A stretch of 64,000 nt of DNA from Lutimonas vermicola (GCF_038433205.1 NZ_JBCDNA010000003.1:310001-374000); one strand, 5' to 3'. Shown: positions 1 to 9,240, numbered from the stretch's first letter. The notes: generated by a model not told the origin, from the sequence alone. A program made the numbers and translations.

Positions 1-282
1 GACTTACTATGTTGTTAAAATTAACCTATACCACAAGCGTCTCCTCCTTTATTTTGTAAAAAAATAAAAGTAGAACCAGTTAGCTATTTGTACAGATTTA
101 ATCATTAAAATCAAAATTAGTCAGCAAATCTATGAATTAATTTTTCAATTGCAAGTCTTTTTTAAAAAAGATTGCTAATTACTCAAACATTATTTGGATA
201 TAGGAGTATATTTATTTCCTCAGGTGACGACAGTATATATCAAAAATTCGTTTATTTGCACCGTAAAATCAGATTTTTACTT
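1..282. other. Leading non-coding stretch
   Basis: I see no supportable gene here. The reading frame of the downstream ABC ATPase stays open back to about position 172, but the extra 37 residues do not resemble the family. The DNA is AT-rich and may hold the promoter of the gldA-porin unit; I could not place a clean TAnnTTTG box. Confidence 0.5.
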
Positions 283-1176
283 ATGTCTATACAGGTTGAA
301 AATGTAATTAAGGAATACGGTTCCCAAAAAGCACTGGACGGGGTCAGTTTTAAAATCGATTCAGGAGAGATCGTAGGGTTCCTTGGTCCGAATGGAGCGG
401 GGAAATCTACCTTGATGAAAATCATTACAACCTATATAAAGCAAACAGAGGGTGAGGTTATGGTCAATGGGTTTGACACCTTCAAGAAAGATATCGAAGT
501 CAAGAAATCCATCGGTTATTTGCCCGAGCACAATCCCTTGTACCTCGATTATTATGTAAAGGAGTACTTATTGTTTCATGCTGATATACACCATATTCGA
601 AAAAACAGAATAGACGAGGTTATTGATCAGGTTGGTTTAAATGATATTGAAGGGAAGAAAATTGGTCAATTGTCAAAAGGGTATAGGCAGCGAGTTGGTT
701 TGGCGGCTGCATTATTACATGACCCGGAAGTACTTATTCTTGATGAACCAACCACAGGACTTGACCCCAATCAATTAAAAGAGATCAGAGACCTTATCAA
801 AGACATTGGTAAATCAAAAACAATTCTATTATCAACGCATATCATGCAGGAGGTTGAAGCTATGTGCGACAGGGTGATCATCATTAATAAGGGTCATATA
901 GTGGCTGATAAAAAACTCAGCGAATTGCTTACTGATCAGAAACAAGTGATTCAGGTAGAATTTGACCTCATTGTCGATGAGCAATTGCTAAAATCGCTGC
1001 CAAACTTAAAAGAAGCCCATAAGAGTGAAGAAAATTTATGGAACCTGGTTTTTGAAACCGAGGAAGATATGAGGGCTGAAGTATTTGATTTTGCAAAGAA
1101 AAATGGATTCAGGACCTTGCGGCTTAATCGAAAAACAGTTAGCTTAGAGTCACTTTTCCAGAACTTAACTAATTAA
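283..1176 (+). CDS. gldA: GldA-type ABC transporter ATP-binding protein
   Basis: This 297-residue cytoplasmic ATPase powers an ABC transporter; GldA partners with GldF and GldG, which flavobacterial gliding needs. Visible motifs are Walker A GPNGAGKST (about residues 35-43), signature LSKGYRQR (about 130), Walker B VLILDEPTTGLD and the switch histidine in LSTH. The C-terminal 90 residues form the usual variable extension. I chose ATG 283 because the protein then starts MSIQVENV, as family members do; the longer frame from 172 is not conserved-looking. gldF and gldG are not in the window. A porin gene follows after 11 bp, probably cotranscribed. A related drug-export ATPase is the alternative, but the sequence reads as GldA throughout. 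Confidence 0.85.
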   Translation: MSIQVENVIKEYGSQKALDGVSFKIDSGEIVGFLGPNGAGKSTLMKIITTYIKQTEGEVMVNGFDTFKKDIEVKKSIGYLPEHNPLYLDYYVKEYLLFHADIHHIRKNRIDEVIDQVGLNDIEGKKIGQLSKGYRQRVGLAAALLHDPEVLILDEPTTGLDPNQLKEIRDLIKDIGKSKTILLSTHIMQEVEAMCDRVIIINKGHIVADKKLSELLTDQKQVIQVEFDLIVDEQLLKSLPNLKEAHKSEENLWNLVFETEEDMRAEVFDFAKKNGFRTLRLNRKTVSLESLFQNLTN

Positions 1177-1187
1177 TATAGTGGGAT

Positions 1188-2387
1188 ATGAGTAGAGTAG
1201 TTATTATTATTGTTTTTTGCGTTTTTTGGGTTTCGAATTCTTTTTCGCAGGAAGAAGAAAAGAAAACCGATGAGATAAAGGATTTTTATCTAAAAAAAGG
1301 GAAGGGGTTCGAATTCCATTTTGATCAAGACAGGTATATGTTCTATATTGACTTTAGGGGACAATTCAGAGCATCTTATCCGCACAATAATTTTCCGACA
1401 AGTGAGGATGATTTCAGTGATGACGACATCAATATGGGTATCAGTAGAGCGAGGATCAAATTCGGGGGTTATGTCGGGGAGCCGGGATTCAACTTTTATC
1501 TTGAACAGGACTTAAGAGGGGGAAACCTGCTGGATTTCAGGGCTCAGATCGAAAAACTATCCTATCTAAAATTTCGTGTCGGACAATGGAAGGCAAGGTA
1601 CTCGCGTGAAAGGGTCATCTCTTCAGGAAAACAAACCGGTCTGGAACGTTCATTGATCAATAGGATATTCACAATAGATAGACAGCAAGGTGTTTCCCTA
1701 TATGGTAACCTTGATGGTGGAGGAGCAGCTAATTTCAATTATTGGGCAGAAATACTTACAGGCAGTGGACGAGGTGGTTCAGTGGGAGACGATGACAACC
1801 TGATGTATATGATGAGACTTCAATGGAACCCGAATGGCAAAGAATTGGGATTTTCAGGATCTGATTTAGAATTCCATGAAAAATTTGTCAGCTCGGTTGC
1901 CATAGCTGGCGTTACTAATACTTCTAAATATACCAGGTTCTCAACAAGTGGAGGAGGACAGTTATATGGTTATGAGCCCGGAGTAGACGGACAATACAAA
2001 GTCGATCAATTTTTATTTGAAACTGCTTTTAAATATAGAGGGCTGAGCTTCGATCAGGAACTACATTACAAAAATATAGACGATAAAGTCAACCTTGAGG
2101 AAACACTTTTGATCGGAAATTATTTTCAAGTGGGATATTTCTTTCATTATCTTTTTGACAAGTTCCCTAAACCACTTGAGGTTTTTGCTCGCCAAGCTTT
2201 CTTTGATCCCGATTCGAATATTTCCGGGAATAATAATTATGAATATACTTTTGGTTTGAATTGGTTTTTCAAAGGACATAAAAATAAACTAACCATTGAT
2301 TATTCATACCTTAAATTTAACCAGTTTAAAATTGAAGACAATACAGATCATATGGTCCGAATTCAATGGGACATTTCCATTTTTTAA
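1188..2387 (+). CDS. Outer-membrane porin, phosphate-selective porin O/P family
   Basis: A 399-residue protein with a Sec signal peptide (about residues 1-20, ending in SFSQ). The mature part alternates polar and hydrophobic residues in short aromatic-rich strands, as in a beta barrel, and ends with an aromatic residue (WDISIF), the outer-membrane insertion signal. Segments such as YIDFRGQFRASYP, INMGISRARIKFGG and WKARYSRERV are typical of the OprO/OprP-like porins common in Bacteroidota. The substrate cannot be read from the sequence. It begins 11 bp after gldA and is probably in the same transcript. No terminator hairpin follows; the kdsA promoter starts almost at once. Confidence 0.75.
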   Translation: MSRVVIIIVFCVFWVSNSFSQEEEKKTDEIKDFYLKKGKGFEFHFDQDRYMFYIDFRGQFRASYPHNNFPTSEDDFSDDDINMGISRARIKFGGYVGEPGFNFYLEQDLRGGNLLDFRAQIEKLSYLKFRVGQWKARYSRERVISSGKQTGLERSLINRIFTIDRQQGVSLYGNLDGGGAANFNYWAEILTGSGRGGSVGDDDNLMYMMRLQWNPNGKELGFSGSDLEFHEKFVSSVAIAGVTNTSKYTRFSTSGGGQLYGYEPGVDGQYKVDQFLFETAFKYRGLSFDQELHYKNIDDKVNLEETLLIGNYFQVGYFFHYLFDKFPKPLEVFARQAFFDPDSNISGNNNYEYTFGLNWFFKGHKNKLTIDYSYLKFNQFKIEDNTDHMVRIQWDISIF

Positions 2388-2405
2388 GAATTTGAACTTA
2401 AACTG

Positions 2406-2413
2406 TATCTTTG
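2406..2413 (+). promoter_or_regulatory. -7 element upstream of kdsA
   Basis: TATCTTTG matches the Bacteroidota -7 box TAnnTTTG. It lies 15 bp before ATG 2429, so the 5' leader would be very short. A TTTG at 2391-2394 is closer than the usual 19-bp spacing, so the -33 part is weak. A TTG start for kdsA at 2411 would fall inside this box, which argues for ATG 2429. Confidence 0.5.
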
Positions 2414-2428
2414 CACAAATTTGATTCC

Positions 2429-3247
2429 ATGGATTTAGCCCTGATACCGAAAATTAAGCACCTTGATTCAAATAATTTTTTCCTTTTGGCCGGCCCTTGC
2501 GCCATTGAAGGAGAAGATATGGCAATGCGCATAGCGGAACAAGTGGTTAAAATCACTGATAAACTAAGTATTCCTTATGTCTTTAAAGGAAGCTTTAAGA
2601 AGGCTAATAGGTCCAGGATAGATAGTTTTACCGGAATCGGAGATGAAAAAGCCTTAAAGATTATGTCAAAAATAGGCAGCAAATTTGATGTGCCGACAGT
2701 AACCGATATACATGACGTAAACGACGCTAAAATTGCTGCTGAATTTGTTGATATTCTACAAATACCGGCATTTTTAGTAAGACAAACTGATCTCGTTGTA
2801 GCTGCAGCAAAAACAGGAAAAACCGTCAACTTAAAAAAGGGGCAGTTTATGAGTGCAGAGGCCATGAAGCATGCTGTTAAAAAGGTTCAGGATTCCGGAA
2901 ACAACAAGGTATTGATCACGGACAGGGGTACTATGTTCGGATATCAGGATATGATCGTAGATTTCAGGGGGATTCCGGTCATGCAAAAATATGCACCTAC
3001 TATTTTAGATATCACCCATTCTCTTCAACAACCGAATCAAAGCAGTGGAGTAACCGGAGGGAAACCCGAACTTATAGAAACTATTGCCAGAGCCGGAATT
3101 GCGGTGGGCGTCGATGGGATTTTCCTTGAAACACATCACGATCCGCAGACAGCTAAATCAGATGGAGCAAATATGTTAAAACTGGATTATCTGGAGGATT
3201 TGCTCACAAAACTTGTCGCAATAAGAAAGACGATTAATCAGTTCTAA
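2429..3247 (+). CDS. kdsA: 3-deoxy-8-phosphooctulonate synthase (KDO8P synthase)
   Basis: The enzyme condenses phosphoenolpyruvate with arabinose 5-phosphate to give KDO 8-phosphate, the first committed step of the KDO sugar of lipopolysaccharide. It is a cytoplasmic TIM-barrel protein of 272 residues, normal for KdsA. Diagnostic segments are LLAGPCAIEGEDMA near the N-terminus, KGSFKKANRSR, the ITDRGTMFGYQ segment and DITHSLQQPN. ATG 2429 gives the usual start MDLALIPKIKH. Its TAA directly abuts the stop codon of the convergent methyltransferase gene with no base between, and no terminator is visible between them. Confidence 0.93.
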   Translation: MDLALIPKIKHLDSNNFFLLAGPCAIEGEDMAMRIAEQVVKITDKLSIPYVFKGSFKKANRSRIDSFTGIGDEKALKIMSKIGSKFDVPTVTDIHDVNDAKIAAEFVDILQIPAFLVRQTDLVVAAAKTGKTVNLKKGQFMSAEAMKHAVKKVQDSGNNKVLITDRGTMFGYQDMIVDFRGIPVMQKYAPTILDITHSLQQPNQSSGVTGGKPELIETIARAGIAVGVDGIFLETHHDPQTAKSDGANMLKLDYLEDLLTKLVAIRKTINQF

Positions 3248-3970
3248 TCACCTTCGAAACTCGCTTAAAAATATAGCTGTTGCGGCAGCGACATTCAGGC
3301 TTTCGGTGCGTTGATTGGACCCAAACTGAGGGATTGTTATTTTTTTGTGGACAAGATTTTTTATTTCATCCGAAATTCCATTGGCTTCGTTTCCCAAAAC
3401 GATTACTGCCTCATGATCCAGCTGGCAATTATAAATATTTTCACCTTGTAAGAAAGTTCCGTATATCATCCTTTTCTCTTGCTCTAAATACGCTTTTAAA
3501 TTAACATAGATTACAGCCACTCTTCCAAGTGACCCCATACTGGCTTGAACAACCTTTTGATTGAAACAGTCCACTGTGTTTTCTGAACAAATCAACTGCG
3601 ATACTCCGAACCAATCGCAAAGCCGAATGATCGTACCCAAATTACCCGGATCGTTGACCTCATCCAGGGCAACAGTGAGTCCGGTTTTAGGAAATACTTT
3701 TTCCTTAGGTATTTCAAAGATACCGATCACCTGATTTGGGTTTGAAAATTCGCTGACCATAGCGAGCTCTTTTTCTGTAATAATTTGAATATCAGTTACG
3801 TTAAAAGGATTTTTATAAGCTGCCGTACAGTATAGTTTATGCAAGTGAAATGAGGAGTTAATCAACTCTTCAATAACCTTTATTCCTTCGGCCACAAACA
3901 AGTGATGGGCCTGCCGAAATTTTTTTTTCTTCAAACTCCTGATAAACTTTACCTGATTTTTGCTTAACAT
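3248..3970 (-). CDS. TrmH/SpoU-family RNA 2'-O-methyltransferase
   Basis: A 240-residue SPOUT-class methyltransferase expected to methylate a ribose 2'-OH in rRNA or tRNA using S-adenosylmethionine. The N-terminal substrate-binding part (about 1-90) contains FVAEGIKVIEEL. The knotted catalytic part carries the three family motifs: DEVNDPGNLGTIIRLCDWFG, VIVLGNEANGIS, and a C-terminal IPQFGSNQRTESLNVAAATAI. The target nucleotide cannot be deduced. The gene is convergent with kdsA, stop abutting stop, and its 5' end overlaps the -33 region of the tamL promoter, so the two divergent genes could affect each other's transcription. Confidence 0.85.
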   Translation of the reverse strand: MLSKNQVKFIRSLKKKKFRQAHHLFVAEGIKVIEELINSSFHLHKLYCTAAYKNPFNVTDIQIITEKELAMVSEFSNPNQVIGIFEIPKEKVFPKTGLTVALDEVNDPGNLGTIIRLCDWFGVSQLICSENTVDCFNQKVVQASMGSLGRVAVIYVNLKAYLEQEKRMIYGTFLQGENIYNCQLDHEAVIVLGNEANGISDEIKNLVHKKITIPQFGSNQRTESLNVAAATAIFLSEFRR

Positions 3971-3989
3971 TTAAATAGTGTTACTTTTG
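3959..3989 (+). promoter_or_regulatory. Consensus Bacteroidota promoter for tamL
   Basis: TTTG (3959-3962), exactly 19 bp, then TACTTTTG (3982-3989): a perfect match to TTTG-N19-TAnnTTTG. The -33 box lies within the first codons of the divergent methyltransferase gene. The expected start site is near 3997, so the tamL start codon must lie just downstream. Confidence 0.8.
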
Positions 3990-4009
3990 AATAAACTAAA
4001 ATACTGCTA

Positions 4010-6535
4010 TTGCCATCAACATTCGTCAAAATATTGTTATTCGTATGGATACTTGTGCAATTGGTATCTTGCAATAGTATTAAATATGTGCAAGAAAACG
4101 AAAATTTGCTCAAAGAAAACAATGTTTTGATCAATGGTGAAAAGAATAAAGACGCCGCCATTAACAATTATCTTGATCAAAAGCCCAATCGCAGGTCCTT
4201 AGGGATGCCACTTTCACTTTATCTGTACAATCTTGGGAATCCGGATTTTGAAATGACTTTTGAAGAATGGATTGAAAATCATCAAAAAAAGTACGATCGA
4301 TATGAAAGCATTTTTTCCAAAAAACAGACTTATGCTATTTACAACAACAAAAAGGGTGTTAACAATTGGCTTTTGAGAAAAGGAGAGGCTCCGGTTATTT
4401 TTGATGATGTGAAGGCCAAAAGATCGGCAAAAACACTGGAGGATTATTTTATTTCCAAAGGGTTTTTTGAAGCGGAAGTTGAGTTTGGCACAAAAGAATT
4501 AGGCGAAAGGGAACTTGGTGTAGATTACACCGTAACAACCAACAGGCAATATTTAATTGATTCAATTTCAACTGATATTGAGTCGTTGGTTCTGGATTCT
4601 ATATATAAGGCAAACAAGGAAAAATCTGTTATAAAAAGGGGGCAGCCTTTTGTGTTTGATGACTTTGAAAAGGAAGAATCAAGACTGGTCAAGTTGTTTA
4701 GGAATTCAGGGATATACCAATTCAAAAATTACAGCATGGGGTTTTGGACCGACTCCATCAAAGGTTCATATATGAAAGATGTCTTGCTAAAAATACCCGA
4801 TAGGCTTGTCAACATAAATGACACCCTGATCAAACAACCTTACAAGACTCAGATGGTTAACGAAGTTAATGTTTATACCGATTTTTCCATTAATAACCGA
4901 GGCAAAAAAATCAAAGATTCAGTCAACTATCAAGGTTATAATTTTTACAGTTTTGACAAGATGAAATTTAAACCAAAGTATTTGGTCAATTCACTTTTTA
5001 TAGAACCTCAAGGTCTTTACAAGGACTCTGAAAAGTCACAGACTCAAAATTATATTCGGAATCTCCAAACGTTTTCTTCGGCGGTAGACATTTCCTATAC
5101 TGAAAATGAAGACGAGTCTTTAACCGCAGATGTCTATCTCACCCCTTTGAAAAAATATGCGCTGACGGTTGATCTTGACGCAACGACTTCAAACATTAAA
5201 CCTTTCGGAATTCTTGGGAAATTTTCATTTTTAGGAAGAAATATGTTTAAAGGATCTGAGATCATGGAACTATCATTTCAGGGTTCATTTTTTAATGTGG
5301 CAAAAGATGCTTCAAACAGTGATAACTTTTTTAATGCCTGGGAAGTATTATCAAGTGCATCCCTGCGTTTTCCAAGAATATTGTTTCCTGTAAATACTTC
5401 AAAGCTGATTCCAAAGTACATGGCACCGACAACCAATCTTGATGCAAGTTTGAGTTTTCAGAAGAATGTTGGCCTTGACAGACAAACCACAACTGGGGGA
5501 ATGGCATATAACTGGAAGAGTTCTAAAAAGGTGGGACATAGAATTGACCTGTTTAACTTATCTTATATCAAGAATCAGAATATTGACAATTATTTTCCTA
5601 TTTACGATTCGGAATATCAAAAGTTAAATAGCGTTTCTGAGGATGTGTTTGGATTGACCCTCCCGAATAATGAAGCCGCAAATAATGAGTTTTTTTTAAG
5701 ATTCATGGATGAATTTCTTGACCCTGATAATGGGTTCAACCAAACAAACCCGGATGAATTTAATACGGTGTCAGACGTCGACGAAAGAAGGGAAATTTTA
5801 ATCGAGGATTCATTTGTTCCTATAGTATCCTATTCTTTTGTTTACAACTCCAGGGAAAATGTGAACGACAATAATTTTTCTTACTTTACCGCCAGGTTGA
5901 TTTCGGCAGGCACATTTACAAGCCTTCTGTTCCAAAACGAGAATAGAATAGGTCAACGCACTTTATTTGATGTACCAATTGCCCAATATATCAAAACAGA
6001 GTTTGAATATAAGAAGTACTGGGAGCTGAGAGATCAAAACATACTGGTTTTCAGAACCTTTGTGGGAGCTGCTTTTCCGTATGGGAATTCGTCAAACGTA
6101 CCTTTTAGCCGAAGTTATAGCGCCGGTGGTAGTAATGAGATCAGGGCCTGGAGAACTTTTGATCTTGGCCCCGGAGGTGAGATCAATAACCTTGAATACA
6201 AGGTGTCGACCTTCAAATTGGTTGGAAACCTTGAATACAGATTCAAACTGAGCAGTAAGTTCAATAGCGCATTTTTTATTGATGCCGGGAACATTTGGGA
6301 TATTACTAATTCAAATTTAGTTAGCGAAGAAGGTAAGCTTACTGGTTTAGATTCTTTTAAGAATACTGCCGTTGGCTCTGGTTTTGGAATTAGATATGAT
6401 TTTGGGTTTTTAGTCTTTAGATTTGATATCGGTTTTAAAACCTATGAACCTTATTTACGGTCGAACAACAAATGGTTTGTCAATTATAATTTTGGAAATG
6501 CAGTCTACAATATTGGTATAAATTATCCTTTCTAA
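4010..6535 (+). CDS. tamL: TamL-type Omp85 outer-membrane assembly lipoprotein
   Basis: An 841-residue Omp85-superfamily protein. TamL is the Bacteroidota lipoprotein counterpart of TamA and works with TamB to place proteins or lipids in the outer membrane. Residues 1-21 form a lipoprotein signal (lipobox LVSC, Cys21). POTRA-like domains occupy about 22-420, and the C-terminal half is a beta barrel with the GGSNEIRAWR lid-lock-like segment and an aromatic end (NYPF). No ATG exists in frame before the mature part. The frame opens after a stop at 3992, and the promoter predicts transcription from about 3997, so TTG 4010 is the best start. No tamB follows in this window, unlike many relatives. 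Confidence 0.82.
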   Translation: MPSTFVKILLFVWILVQLVSCNSIKYVQENENLLKENNVLINGEKNKDAAINNYLDQKPNRRSLGMPLSLYLYNLGNPDFEMTFEEWIENHQKKYDRYESIFSKKQTYAIYNNKKGVNNWLLRKGEAPVIFDDVKAKRSAKTLEDYFISKGFFEAEVEFGTKELGERELGVDYTVTTNRQYLIDSISTDIESLVLDSIYKANKEKSVIKRGQPFVFDDFEKEESRLVKLFRNSGIYQFKNYSMGFWTDSIKGSYMKDVLLKIPDRLVNINDTLIKQPYKTQMVNEVNVYTDFSINNRGKKIKDSVNYQGYNFYSFDKMKFKPKYLVNSLFIEPQGLYKDSEKSQTQNYIRNLQTFSSAVDISYTENEDESLTADVYLTPLKKYALTVDLDATTSNIKPFGILGKFSFLGRNMFKGSEIMELSFQGSFFNVAKDASNSDNFFNAWEVLSSASLRFPRILFPVNTSKLIPKYMAPTTNLDASLSFQKNVGLDRQTTTGGMAYNWKSSKKVGHRIDLFNLSYIKNQNIDNYFPIYDSEYQKLNSVSEDVFGLTLPNNEAANNEFFLRFMDEFLDPDNGFNQTNPDEFNTVSDVDERREILIEDSFVPIVSYSFVYNSRENVNDNNFSYFTARLISAGTFTSLLFQNENRIGQRTLFDVPIAQYIKTEFEYKKYWELRDQNILVFRTFVGAAFPYGNSSNVPFSRSYSAGGSNEIRAWRTFDLGPGGEINNLEYKVSTFKLVGNLEYRFKLSSKFNSAFFIDAGNIWDITNSNLVSEEGKLTGLDSFKNTAVGSGFGIRYDFGFLVFRFDIGFKTYEPYLRSNNKWFVNYNFGNAVYNIGINYPF

Positions 6536-6549
6536 TCATTAGAATTTCG

Positions 6550-6557
6550 TACTTTTG
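6550..6557 (+). promoter_or_regulatory. -7 element upstream of fba
   Basis: TACTTTTG fits TAnnTTTG and lies 33 bp before the fba ATG. No good TTTG is present 19 bp upstream, so only the -7 half is supported. Confidence 0.5.
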
Positions 6558-6589
6558 TCAATTAGTCATTTACAATAAAACCAAATACA

Positions 6590-7657
6590 ATGTCACAAAA
6601 AATCAAATCAGGAGTAGCTACCGGCGACGCGGTTCAAGAGATCTTCAAATTAGCTAAGGAGAAGAGTTTTGCTTTACCAGCAGCCAATGTTATTAGTTCA
6701 AGTACGATAAATGCTGTTTTAGAAGCAGCCAAAGAATTGAATGCACCAGTGATTGTTCAATTTTCAAATGGAGGCGCTCATTTTAACGCAGGAAAAGGGC
6801 TGAGCAATGAAGGCCAAAAGGCGGCTATTGCCGGGGGTATAGCAGGAGCTAAACATGTTCATGTCATGGCAAAAGCTTATGATGTTCCGGTTATTTTACA
6901 TACGGACCATTGCGCTAAAAAATTACTGCCCTGGATTGATGGATTACTTGATGCCGGAGAAGCGTTCTTTAAAGAAAACGGAGTTCCTTTATTCAGTTCT
7001 CATATGATTGACCTTTCGGAAGAACCTATTGAAGAAAACATTGAAATCTGCAAAGGTTATCTGGAAAGAATGGATAAAATGGGGATGACATTGGAAATTG
7101 AATTAGGTATTACAGGAGGTGAAGAAGACGGTGTAGACAATACTGACGTCGATGTATCAAAATTGTATACGCAACCTGAAGAAGTGGCTTATGCCTATGA
7201 AGAATTGCTAAAAGTAAGCCCTCGTTTTACTATTGCGGCTTCCTTTGGTAACGTTCATGGGGTATATAAACCAGGTAATGTGAAGCTGACTCCAAAAATT
7301 CTTGACAATTCTCAAAAGTATATAGAAAAAAAATATAACACAGCTAAGAATCCTGTTGATTTTGTATTCCATGGTGGATCAGGTTCTTCTCTGGAGGAAA
7401 TCAGAGAGGCTATTGGCTATGGTGTGATCAAAATGAATATTGATACAGACCTTCAATATGCATATATGGCAGGGGTTAGAGATTATATGTTTGAAAAGAA
7501 AGATTATCTTCAGGGACAAATTGGCAATCCTGATGGTGCTGACGCTCCTAATAAAAAATATTATGACCCAAGAGTATGGGTGAGAAAAGGAGAAGATTCG
7601 TTCAAGGAAAGAATTAAGCAGGCTTTTAGAGACCTGAACAACGTAGATACACTTTAG
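6590..7657 (+). CDS. fbaA: Class II fructose-bisphosphate aldolase
   Basis: The enzyme cleaves fructose 1,6-bisphosphate to dihydroxyacetone phosphate and glyceraldehyde 3-phosphate, and runs in reverse for gluconeogenesis. It is cytoplasmic and zinc dependent. The length of 355 residues fits the FbaA-like (class IIA) branch. The zinc-binding region ILHTDHCAKKLLPW (about residue 108), the acidic segment MTLEIELGITGGEEDGVDN, ASFGNVHGVYKPGN with a zinc histidine, FHGGSGSS for phosphate binding, and the NIDTDLQYAY motif are all present. It has its own promoter box upstream and a strong terminator downstream, so it is monocistronic. Confidence 0.93.
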   Translation: MSQKIKSGVATGDAVQEIFKLAKEKSFALPAANVISSSTINAVLEAAKELNAPVIVQFSNGGAHFNAGKGLSNEGQKAAIAGGIAGAKHVHVMAKAYDVPVILHTDHCAKKLLPWIDGLLDAGEAFFKENGVPLFSSHMIDLSEEPIEENIEICKGYLERMDKMGMTLEIELGITGGEEDGVDNTDVDVSKLYTQPEEVAYAYEELLKVSPRFTIAASFGNVHGVYKPGNVKLTPKILDNSQKYIEKKYNTAKNPVDFVFHGGSGSSLEEIREAIGYGVIKMNIDTDLQYAYMAGVRDYMFEKKDYLQGQIGNPDGADAPNKKYYDPRVWVRKGEDSFKERIKQAFRDLNNVDTL

Positions 7658-7672
7658 TTTTAAAACTGGTCA

Positions 7673-7712
7673 AACGGAGTGCTTCTTCTTAAAGAGGCAC
7701 TCCGTTTTTTAT
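7673..7712 (+). terminator. Rho-independent terminator of fba
   Basis: Inverted repeat AACGGAGTGC / GCACTCCGTT with a 13-base loop, followed by a run of T. Confidence 0.85.
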
Positions 7713-7782
7713 TACTTGCCAGTTTCACTTAATTTTTATAATCTTTGTCGGCAGAATTATCACAATGTAAAAAATAGACGGT

Positions 7783-8643
7783 ATGAGTTCTTGGTTTAAA
7801 AGACAGAATAAGGGGATACAGACTCCTACGGACGAAAAAAAAGATACACCCAAAGGGTTGTGGTATAAAACACCAAGTGGTAAAATCATCGACTCCGATG
7901 ATTTAAAGGCTCATTTATATGTAAGCCCGGAGGATGGATACCATGTTCGAATAGGAAGTGCCGAATATTTTGAAATTCTTTTTGATGATAATAAGTTCAA
8001 GGAGCTGGATGCAAAGTTAACGTCGAAGGATCCTTTGAAATTTGTTGACACAAAGAAGTACACAGACAGGATTAAAGAAGCTCAGAAAAAAACAAAGTTA
8101 CATGACGCTGTTCGAACTGCAGTTGGTAAATCTTTAGGGAAAGACTTGGTTATTGCAGCCATGGACTTTAGTTTTATCGGAGGATCCATGGGAAGCGTTG
8201 TCGGTGAGAAAATTGCAAGAGCGATTGACTATTCAATAAAGAACAAACTGCCTTTTTTAATGATCTCCAAATCTGGTGGCGCACGCATGCAGGAAGCTTC
8301 ATTGTCACTGATGCAGTTGGTAAAAACATCTGCAAAACTGGCACAACTGGCAGAAGCGAAGATTCCATATATTTCTTTGTGTACTGATCCAACTACCGGA
8401 GGAACCACAGCTTCTTATGCCATGCTGGGGGATATTAATATTGCAGAGCCTAATGCTCTTGTTGCTTTTGCAGGCCCTAGAGTAGTGAAAGATACAACTG
8501 GAAAAGATCTTCCTGAAGGTTTCCAGCGATCAGAATTTGTATTGGAACACGGTTTTCTAGATAAAATAGTTGAGAGAAAGAAATTGAAGGAGGAGGTAAA
8601 CCTTTATATTGACTTAATTCTAAATCAGCCAATTAGAAAATAG
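7783..8643 (+). CDS. accD: Acetyl-CoA carboxylase carboxyltransferase beta subunit
   Basis: AccD forms the carboxyltransferase with AccA and moves the carboxyl group from biotin carboxyl carrier protein to acetyl-CoA, giving malonyl-CoA for fatty acid synthesis. The 286-residue crotonase-like fold is clear from KDLVIAAMDFSFIGGSMGSV, SGGARMQEA, the glycine-rich DPTTGGTTASYAMLGD and FAGPRVVKDTTG. The N-terminal four-cysteine zinc ribbon of the Escherichia coli protein is absent: the aligned KTPSGK and VSPEDGYH segments contain no cysteine. Flavobacterial relatives as I know them show the same loss, so this is probably a lineage trait and not damage. A terminator hairpin follows. Confidence 0.92.
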   Translation: MSSWFKRQNKGIQTPTDEKKDTPKGLWYKTPSGKIIDSDDLKAHLYVSPEDGYHVRIGSAEYFEILFDDNKFKELDAKLTSKDPLKFVDTKKYTDRIKEAQKKTKLHDAVRTAVGKSLGKDLVIAAMDFSFIGGSMGSVVGEKIARAIDYSIKNKLPFLMISKSGGARMQEASLSLMQLVKTSAKLAQLAEAKIPYISLCTDPTTGGTTASYAMLGDINIAEPNALVAFAGPRVVKDTTGKDLPEGFQRSEFVLEHGFLDKIVERKKLKEEVNLYIDLILNQPIRK

Positions 8644-8663
8644 GAGGGAATTTTTAAAAGCAG

Positions 8664-8702
8664 CAAAAAAACATATTCCCTCATAGATGAGGTTTTTTTG
8701 CT
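8664..8702 (+). terminator. Terminator after accD
   Basis: Core hairpin CCTCAT-AG-ATGAGG followed by seven T. Outside it the A run and T run can pair further (GCAAAAAAAC with GTTTTTTTGC), so the structure could work in both directions. Confidence 0.75.
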
Positions 8703-8783
8703 TTGCTTCCGCTTTTTTCGGTTGATATGTTTTTTGGAAAAGGTTTAATATCACGGTTCTTTTATCTCTCTCATAGATAATTT

Positions 8784-8814
8784 ATTGTCAATCAAAATAA
8801 TAATGGTATCTTTG
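8784..8814 (+). promoter_or_regulatory. Promoter of rpsO
   Basis: ATTG (8784-8787), 19 bp, TATCTTTG (8807-8814). The -7 box is a perfect TAnnTTTG and the spacing is ideal. It leaves a 5' leader of about 48 bases before ATG 8869. Confidence 0.75.
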
Positions 8815-8868
8815 CCGCCTAATTAAATATTAGTACATAAAAATTATTAATTTTAACTTAATGTTAGC

Positions 8869-9138
8869 ATGTATTTAACAACTGAAAAAAAGAAAGAGAT
8901 TTTCGAAAAATACGGAAAATCTGGTACAGACACTGGTTCTTCTGAAGGACAAATCGCATTATTCACTTACCGAATCAATCACCTGACTGATCATTTGAAA
9001 AGAAATCGTAAAGATTTTAATACCCAAAGATCTTTGGTAAAATTGGTAGGTAAAAGAAGAAATATTTTAAACTATTTGATTAAATCGGATATCACCAGAT
9101 ACCGTACAATCATTAAAGAACTAGGTATAAGAAAATAA
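8869..9138 (+). CDS. rpsO: 30S ribosomal protein S15
   Basis: An 89-residue primary rRNA-binding protein of the small subunit platform, the standard length for S15. The conserved blocks TGSSEGQIALFTYRINHLT and LVGKRRNILNYL are intact. It has its own promoter upstream and a terminator downstream, and precedes pnp as in many bacteria, although the terminator suggests separate transcription here. Confidence 0.97.
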   Translation: MYLTTEKKKEIFEKYGKSGTDTGSSEGQIALFTYRINHLTDHLKRNRKDFNTQRSLVKLVGKRRNILNYLIKSDITRYRTIIKELGIRK

Positions 9139-9143
9139 GATTT

Positions 9144-9174
9144 GAGAGAGGCATTATGCCTCTCTTTTATTTTT
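9144..9174 (+). terminator. Terminator after rpsO
   Basis: Hairpin GAGAGAGGCAT / ATGCCTCTCT, almost without a loop, followed by TTTTATTTTT. Confidence 0.85.
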
Positions 9175-9240
9175 GAACCTTTTTTTATTCAGTTAGGATT
9201 TAGACAAAAAGTTGTCTATTTTCGATAAAAAATCCGAAAG

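Noticed and set aside
172..282. Extended N-terminus of GldA
   Set aside because: The 37 extra residues are unlike the family, and ATG 283 gives the conserved start.
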